This document shows, piece after piece, positions 59,309-64,000 of a stretch of DNA of 64,000 bases. The stretch is from an uncultured Lachnospiraceae bacterium (GTDB lineage: Bacteria; Bacillota; Clostridia; Lachnospirales; Lachnospiraceae), in contig CANQUC010000008.1 of assembly GCA_947626945.1 (NCBI GenBank), positions 1-64,000 on the forward strand, read 5' to 3'. Every line of letters begins with the position of its first letter. The stretch's first letter is position 1. A model generated the notes under the pieces. The model searched no databases. It saw only the letters and a program-made list of their open reading frames with translations, and was not told the origin of the DNA. The position numbers and the translations under genes are program-made.

Positions 59309-61066
59309 ATGGAATTTTCTGCAGTTAATACGATATGGGTGCTTCTGGGCGCCGCATTGGTATTTTTCATGCAGGCCGGCTTTGCCATGGTTGAGACCGG
59401 TTTTACCAGAGCAAAGAACGCAGGCAACATCATTATGAAAAACCTGATGGACTTCTGCATTGGCACGCCGGTATTCTGGCTGGTAGGATTCGGCCTGATG
59501 TTTGGCGGGAGCAACGCCGTGATCGGCTCTGTGGGGGGAATCGCCTCCGAGGCCAACTACGGAACCGGCATGCTGCCGGACGGCGTTCCGTTCTTTGCGT
59601 TTCTGATCTTCCAGACTGTGTTCTGCGCCACGGCAGCGACCATTGTTTCTGGCGCCATGGCAGAGCGTACAAAATTTTCCGCCTATTGTCTTTACAGCCT
59701 GATCATCAGCCTGGTAGTCTACCCGGTATCCGGCCACTGGATCTGGGGCGGCGGCTGGCTGGCGCAAATGGGCTTTCATGATTTCGCAGGCTCCACCGCG
59801 GTACATATGGTGGGCGGCGTGGCAGCGTTTATCGGCGCGAAGATCCTGGGCCCCCGTATCGGCAAGTATTCCAAGAGCGGCAAGCCAAAAGCCATTCCCG
59901 GCCACAGCCTGACGCTGGGCGCTCTGGGCGTGTTCATTCTCTGGTTCTGCTGGTTTGGATTCAACGGCTGTTCCACTGTTTCCATGGAGGGAGACGCAAT
60001 CGTTTCCGCCGGAAAGATTTTTGTGACAACCAACCTGGCGGCGGCAGTGGCTACCTGCGCCGTGATGATCATTACCTGGATCCGCTACAAAAAACCGGAT
60101 GTTTCCATGACCCTGAACGGTACTCTGGCAGGTCTGGTAGCCATCACTGCAGGCTGCGATACAGTTTCTCCTCTGTCAGCGGCAATCATTGGCCTTGTGG
60201 CAGGATTTGTAGTTGTGTTTGGCATTGAGTTTATTGATAAGGTGCTGAAAGTAGATGATCCGGTAGGCGCCGTAGGTGTTCACGGAATGTGCGGATGTGT
60301 GGGCACGCTTTTGGTGGCGCTGTTCTCCGACGGGGCAGGCACCGGATGGAAAGGCCTGTTCCTTGGCGGCGGCCTGAAAGGACTTGGTGTGCAGGCTCTT
60401 GGCGTGGTAAGCGTCATTGCCTGGGTAACTGTGACTATGATCATCGTATTCCAGATCATTAAGCATACAGTTGGACTTCGGGTATCCAGAGAAGAAGAGA
60501 CCCAGGGTCTTGACAGCACAGAGCACGGACTTTCCAGCGCATATTCTGATTTCATGCAGGTAGTGCCTACGGTGAACGGAATGTATACGGCAGTGCCCAG
60601 CGCACCCACAGCGGCTCCGGCAGTACCGGTAGACGCGGCCGTTCCTGTGCAGGTTGCCGGAAACGGTGAGGTTCTCTCCGGAACGGAAAACGGCAAGCTG
60701 ACCAAGGTGACCATTGTGTGCAGGCAGTCCAAATTTGAAGATCTGAAAGACGCTCTGGGAGCTGTGGGCGTTACCGGCCTGACAGTAACCCAGGTGCTTG
60801 GCTGCGGACAGCAGAAAGGCAATGCGAAGCTCTACCGCGGCGTTGCCCTGGATATGGTTCTGCTTCCCAAAGTACAGGTAGATGTGGTAGTCAGCAAGGT
60901 GCCTGTGCGCACAGTGATTGACGCGGCGAAAAAAGCGCTGTACACCGGTCAGATCGGCGACGGCAAGATCTTTGTCTCCGATGTGGAGAACGTGATCAAG
61001 GTTCGTACCGGAGAAGAGGGCGTAGAGGCGCTCCAGCTGAAAGGTGAAGATGACGATCACTTCTGA
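59309..61066 (+). CDS. amt: ammonium transporter fused to a C-terminal P-II domain
   Basis: A 585-residue fusion. The N-terminal about 420 residues are an Amt/Rh channel with 11 helices (AGFAMVETGFTRAKN, GHSLTLGALGVFILWFCWFGFN, GVHGMCGCVGTLLVALF). After a linker rich in Ala/Pro/Val comes a P-II (GlnK-like) domain of about 110 residues starting NGKLTKVTIVCR; it keeps the T-loop region (GCGQQKGNAKLYRG with the regulatory Tyr in LYRG) and GDGKIFVSDVENVIKVRTGE. The gene thus links transport directly to 2-oxoglutarate/ATP sensing. The start at 59309 has ATGGAGG. Confidence 0.94.
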   Translation: MEFSAVNTIWVLLGAALVFFMQAGFAMVETGFTRAKNAGNIIMKNLMDFCIGTPVFWLVGFGLMFGGSNAVIGSVGGIASEANYGTGMLPDGVPFFAFLIFQTVFCATAATIVSGAMAERTKFSAYCLYSLIISLVVYPVSGHWIWGGGWLAQMGFHDFAGSTAVHMVGGVAAFIGAKILGPRIGKYSKSGKPKAIPGHSLTLGALGVFILWFCWFGFNGCSTVSMEGDAIVSAGKIFVTTNLAAAVATCAVMIITWIRYKKPDVSMTLNGTLAGLVAITAGCDTVSPLSAAIIGLVAGFVVVFGIEFIDKVLKVDDPVGAVGVHGMCGCVGTLLVALFSDGAGTGWKGLFLGGGLKGLGVQALGVVSVIAWVTVTMIIVFQIIKHTVGLRVSREEETQGLDSTEHGLSSAYSDFMQVVPTVNGMYTAVPSAPTAAPAVPVDAAVPVQVAGNGEVLSGTENGKLTKVTIVCRQSKFEDLKDALGAVGVTGLTVTQVLGCGQQKGNAKLYRGVALDMVLLPKVQVDVVVSKVPVRTVIDAAKKALYTGQIGDGKIFVSDVENVIKVRTGEEGVEALQLKGEDDDHF

Positions 61067-61119
61067 TGACAGAAATACGGTAATCCCTTTTGTTTCCTGA
61101 TTTTTCCATCTGTATCAGC

Positions 61120-61176
61120 GGAAAGAGGATGCACGCAGGATGAAGATACTGCTTCGCTGCGCGTCATCCTCTTTCC
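61120..61176. repeat. 12-bp inverted repeat between amt and acyltransferase
   Basis: GGAAAGAGGATG (61120-61131) pairs perfectly with CATCCTCTTTCC (61165-61176), with an inner GCAG/CTGC. No T-run follows, so it may act as a strong secondary structure or weak bidirectional terminator. Confidence 0.6.
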
Positions 61177-61190
61177 GTGTCTTTACGCTG

Positions 61191-61219
61191 TTGCGAAAAA
61201 GGGAAGTTCCTGTTATAAT
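61191..61219 (+). promoter_or_regulatory. promoter of the acyltransferase gene
   Basis: TTGCGA (61191-61196), 17-bp spacer, TATAAT (61214-61219). Confidence 0.65.
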
Positions 61220-61246
61220 GGATTCATCAATTTCGGAGGCGGCAGG

Positions 61247-62311
61247 TTGGAAAAAGAAGAGAAAAAACCCACAAGGATCTATTATATAGAAGTACTGCGG
61301 GCAATGGCCGCCATCGGCGTGGTGATCATTCATGTGGCGGGCAACGACTGGTACGACAATATCGGCACCGGGGACTGGATCGTGCGGACGGTCTGGCTTG
61401 GGCTGGCGAAATTCTGCGTGCCGGTGTTTTTTATGATCTCCGGAGCCCTGTTTCTGGACAGCCGGAGAAAGCTTGGGATCAGGCGTCTGTTCTGCCGCAA
61501 TATCCTGCGGCTGGCTGTGTTTTTGCTGGTGTGGAGTTTTGTCTATCAGTGTTATCATCTGACTGTGGAGGAAACGCCCAAATCGGTTCTTTGGGTGCTC
61601 TCCTCGGCGGTGTCCAATATGGCGAGAGGCGATACCCAGGTACATCTGTGGTTTCTCTATACCATGATCGGGATCTATCTGGTGTCGCCGGTAATCAAGG
61701 TGTTTACCGATCACTGCACAAAAAGGCAGCTGCAGTACGCGCTGCTCATCTGGTTTGTATTCTGCCCGGTCTACAGCGCCCTGTCGCAGGTACCGGCGCT
61801 GGCGCCCTATGCGGTAAACGGGGTAAAGCTGGAGCTGGCCGGGGCAGGCAGCAACCTGGGATATTTCCTTTTGGGTCATTATCTCCACAGATATGGCCTG
61901 TCCAAAAAAGGACAGCATGGCGCGTACCTTCTGGGACTGGCGGGAATGGCCGCCTCCGTGGGACTGACCGTCTGGCTCAGCGTTCGTCAGGGAAACTGTC
62001 AGGAGGCGTTTTTTGGCTATTCGTTTCCGGGGATCGTCTTCTGGAGCGCTGCCGTGTATTTGTTTGTAAAGGAAAAAGCGGAAAGCTGGCAGGGAATCAG
62101 AAAGCCGGCGCAGCAGATCGGCAGGTATTCTCTTGGGATTTACGGCTGCCATATGCTTGTGCTGTTTTTTCTGTGGCGGATGGGAATCAACAGCCTGCTG
62201 TTTCCCTCGGCGCTGTCTGTACCGGTTTTGGCGGCGGTGATTTTCCTATGCGCCATGGGCATTTCCTGGGTGCTTCAGAAGATCCCGGGCATAGGCCGGT
62301 ATCTGGCCTGA
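61247..62311 (+). CDS. acyltransferase 3 family membrane protein
   Basis: A 354-residue integral membrane protein of about ten helices. The N-terminal IEVLRAMAAIGVVIIHV with the family His, and the SRRKLGIRRLF block after the second helix, fit OafA/WecH-type O-acetyltransferases that modify exopolysaccharides or cell-wall sugars. The start is TTG at 61247 with GGAGG at good spacing; no ATG is in a better place. It has its own promoter. Confidence 0.85.
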   Translation: MEKEEKKPTRIYYIEVLRAMAAIGVVIIHVAGNDWYDNIGTGDWIVRTVWLGLAKFCVPVFFMISGALFLDSRRKLGIRRLFCRNILRLAVFLLVWSFVYQCYHLTVEETPKSVLWVLSSAVSNMARGDTQVHLWFLYTMIGIYLVSPVIKVFTDHCTKRQLQYALLIWFVFCPVYSALSQVPALAPYAVNGVKLELAGAGSNLGYFLLGHYLHRYGLSKKGQHGAYLLGLAGMAASVGLTVWLSVRQGNCQEAFFGYSFPGIVFWSAAVYLFVKEKAESWQGIRKPAQQIGRYSLGIYGCHMLVLFFLWRMGINSLLFPSALSVPVLAAVIFLCAMGISWVLQKIPGIGRYLA

Positions 62312-62366
62312 GGCCGAGAGGCAAAGGACCCTGCGGAAAAAATCTGGAAAAAATCTTGGAAAAGAC

Positions 62367-62395
62367 TTGAATTTTAAAAAGAGTTATTATATAAT
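62367..62395 (+). promoter_or_regulatory. tRNA-Gln promoter
   Basis: TTGAAT (62367-62372), 17-bp spacer, TATAAT (62390-62395). Confidence 0.7.
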
Positions 62396-62412
62396 ACAGT
62401 CTGTTCCTGTGA

Positions 62413-62484
62413 TGGCCCATCGCCAAATGGTAAGGCAACGGACTCTGACTCCGTCATTTCAAGGTTCGAATCCTTGTGGGCCAG
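62413..62484 (+). tRNA. tRNA-Gln (anticodon CUG)
   Basis: A 72-nt cloverleaf. Acceptor arm TGGCCCA pairs with TGGGCCA; the anticodon stem ACGGA/TCCGT encloses the loop CTCTGAC with anticodon CTG; the T-arm has GGTTCGAATCC. The discriminator is G, and CCA is not encoded. The U1-A72 pair is typical of tRNA-Gln. In organisms using GatCAB this tRNA is made as Glu-tRNA(Gln) first. Confidence 0.95.
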
Positions 62485-62488
62485 CTTT

Positions 62489-62519
62489 AAGCTACCAAAA
62501 GTTGTTGGTAGCTTTTTTT
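62489..62519 (+). terminator. tRNA-Gln terminator
   Basis: AAGCTACCAA (62489-62498) pairs perfectly with TTGGTAGCTT (62505-62514), with a T-run to 62519. Confidence 0.9.
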
Positions 62520-62551
62520 CTCATTTGGCCTCTGGCGGAAAGGAAACAAAG

Positions 62552-63271
62552 ATGTATCACTGGCATACAAAGGTGCGCTACAGCGAAGTAAATGAACATG
62601 CGGGGCTAACTGTGACAAGCCTGATCAATTATCTGCAGGACAGCTGTACGTTTCAGTCGGAGGATCTGTCTGTGGGCGTGGATTTTTTGAAAAAACATCA
62701 CAGCGCCTGGGTGATCCTGGGATGGCAGATCGAGATCTTCCGGATGCCCCGGTTTATGGATGAGATTGACGTACAGACCTGGCCTTACGATTTCAAGGGC
62801 TTTTACGGATACCGGAATTTCCGGATCTGCGATAAAGAGGGAACCTGTCTTGTGCAGGCAAACAGCCTGTGGGGATTTGTCAATTTAGATACGGGCAGGC
62901 CTACCCGTCTTTTCCCTGAGGTGACAGATCCCTATATTCCCATGGATCCGCCCCTTCCTATGGATCTGCCGCCCAAAAAGATCGTTTTCCAGGAGGGAGA
63001 TCCTGTGGAGGAGCAGGCGCCGTTTCTGGTGCAGCGTCACCATCTGGATACCAATCACCATGTAAACAACGGACAGTATGTGCAGATGGCCATGGAGTAT
63101 CTGAAAGAGGAAAAAGAGATTGCCCGGATTCGGGTGGTATACCGGCGGGCGGCGGTGCTGGGAGACCGGATCTTTCCCTCAGTGGCGGCCAGAGATGACC
63201 GTCTGCAGGTGGAACTTGGAAGCGGGGATCGGACTCCCTACGCGGTGGTGGAGCTCATCTACCGCCAGTAA
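62552..63271 (+). CDS. acyl-ACP thioesterase (FatA/FatB type)
   Basis: A 239-residue double hot-dog thioesterase releasing fatty acids from acyl carrier protein. MYHWHTKVRYSEVNEHAGLT at the start and TNHHVNNGQYVQMAMEYL in the second half are characteristic, with the catalytic Asn/His in that block. The start at 62552 has AAAGGAAACAAAG; the longer frame runs into the tRNA. Confidence 0.88.
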   Translation: MYHWHTKVRYSEVNEHAGLTVTSLINYLQDSCTFQSEDLSVGVDFLKKHHSAWVILGWQIEIFRMPRFMDEIDVQTWPYDFKGFYGYRNFRICDKEGTCLVQANSLWGFVNLDTGRPTRLFPEVTDPYIPMDPPLPMDLPPKKIVFQEGDPVEEQAPFLVQRHHLDTNHHVNNGQYVQMAMEYLKEEKEIARIRVVYRRAAVLGDRIFPSVAARDDRLQVELGSGDRTPYAVVELIYRQ

Positions 63272-63336
63272 GCAGGGATGTGGCCTGCGGCTGCGAACGC
63301 GGTCTGGGGCCTGCCGCATCCCGGAATGGAGAAGCT

Positions 63337-64000
63337 ATGTTACAGATCGGAATCAGGCAGCCTCTTGTGATTGTTTCCTTTACACGGTTTGGCGCGTATC
63401 TGGCAGAGCCCGGCCGGGAACAGGAGCGGGTGCTGCTGCCGAAAAAGCAGGTACCCCCGGAGGCGTCGGAAGGAGATCAGATCGAAGTGTTTCTGTACAG
63501 AGACTCACAGGATCGGATCATTGCCACTACCAACACGCCGGCCATTACCCTGGGCGGCATTGGAATGCTGACGGTAAAGCAGGTGACCAGGATCGGCGCG
63601 TTTCTGGACTGGGGCCTGGAAAAAGACCTGCTGCTGCCCTTTGCCCAGCAGACCTATCCGGTAAGGGAGGGGGAGCAGTGCCTTGCGGCGCTGTATGTGG
63701 ACAAAAGCGGCAGGCTTTGCGCTACCATGAAGGTATATCCCTATCTGCAGGCAGACGCCCCCTATGACAAAGACAGCCGCATAGAAGGGATCATTTACGA
63801 CAGCAGCCCTCAGTTTGGCCTGTTTGTAGCCGTGGACGGCAAATACTCAGGGCTGATCCCCAGAAAAGAGGTTCACGGAGCGCTTGCGCCGGGGCAGCGG
63901 ATCACCGGCAGGGTGACAAAGCGGCTGCCGGACGGCAGACTGAATATCAGCGTCAGGGAAAAGGCATATGTGCAGATGGACGCGGACGGGGCCCTGATCC
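63337..64000 (+). CDS. S1-domain RNA-binding protein, CvfB-like (partial)
   Basis: The first 221 codons of a protein starting MLQIGIRQPLVIVSF. Repeated S1-like folds are visible: a first one (VSFTRFGAYLA...VLLPKKQ), a second (VTRIGAFLDWGLEKDLLLPF) and a third (FGLFVAVDGKYSGLIPR). The pattern matches CvfB/YitL virulence-factor-B type regulators, which end with a winged helix beyond the window. GGAG precedes the start. Confidence 0.8.
   Translation, partial: MLQIGIRQPLVIVSFTRFGAYLAEPGREQERVLLPKKQVPPEASEGDQIEVFLYRDSQDRIIATTNTPAITLGGIGMLTVKQVTRIGAFLDWGLEKDLLLPFAQQTYPVREGEQCLAALYVDKSGRLCATMKVYPYLQADAPYDKDSRIEGIIYDSSPQFGLFVAVDGKYSGLIPRKEVHGALAPGQRITGRVTKRLPDGRLNISVREKAYVQMDADGALI

Overview
The window looks like a chromosomal segment of an anaerobic Firmicute in class Clostridia, most likely a GC-rich Lachnospiraceae-type gut bacterium. 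The reasons are a CIRCE/HrcA site, a lysine riboswitch and a T-box leader of Firmicute type, GatCAB indirect tRNA amidation, the DapL route to lysine, a PocR-AraC regulator with corrinoid methyltransferase parts, a dockerin-bearing peptidase and an Amt-PII fusion. Genus and species cannot be fixed from the sequence alone.

Layout. 1-2.9 kb: the tail of an adenine-type permease, a lipoprotein 5'-nucleotidase, and an AT-richer patch with a TTG-start hypothetical gene, a promoter-terminator mini-unit and a decayed reverse-strand gene. 3.0-5.6 kb: clpB behind a CIRCE operator. 5.6-11.5 kb, reverse: a six-gene two-component/lipoprotein/ABC cassette. 11.7-15.1 kb: tiny ORFs, then a two-gene restriction-modification system whose methylase carries an N-terminal nuclease-like domain. 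15.1-24.8 kb: parts of a corrinoid methyl-transfer pathway (UroD-type methyltransferase, PocR-AraC regulator, corrinoid protein, RACo-type activator) interleaved with feoAB and a radical-SAM DNA repair/modification pair. 24.8-31.9 kb: rarA, a possible cysteine peptidase, a patatin phospholipase, a CapA-type phosphatase, typA/bipA, and an SSB-like gene with a leader peptide inside an inverted repeat. 32.0-36.1 kb: lysine riboswitch and dapA-dapB-dapF-dapL. 36.2-38.8 kb: a zinc-ribbon/lipoprotein trio. 39.0-44.3 kb: T-box leader and aspS-gatC-gatA-gatB. 44.4-47.3 kb: a degenerate GT26-like protein, a YitT-type membrane protein and a PucR/CdaR-type regulator. 47.3-54.8 kb: ftsE-ftsX, an M23 murein hydrolase activator, ctpA, clpX and a subtilase. 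54.9-59.1 kb: cyclophilin, a dockerin-bearing M15 peptidase, a ParA-like ATPase overlapping a histone-H1-like gene, and an iron alcohol dehydrogenase. 59.2-64 kb: an Amt-PII fusion behind a strong leader hairpin, an acyltransferase, tRNA-Gln(CUG), an acyl-ACP thioesterase, and the start of a CvfB-like S1 protein.

How the genes work together. The lysine riboswitch operon holds all enzymes from aspartate semialdehyde to meso-DAP except a separate succinylase/acetylase branch, as expected for the DapL shortcut. The aspS-gatCAB operon would make Asn-tRNA(Asn) and/or Gln-tRNA(Gln) indirectly, and the best specifier candidate in its T-box is an Asn codon. FtsEX with an EnvC-like M23 protein and CtpA form an envelope-remodelling block. 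The corrinoid genes suggest methyl-group use (demethylation), although the substrate-specific methyltransferase is not recognisable here.

Most long reverse-strand ORFs opposite these genes are shadows caused by high GC. No CRISPR array, rRNA, intact insertion sequence or prophage was seen.
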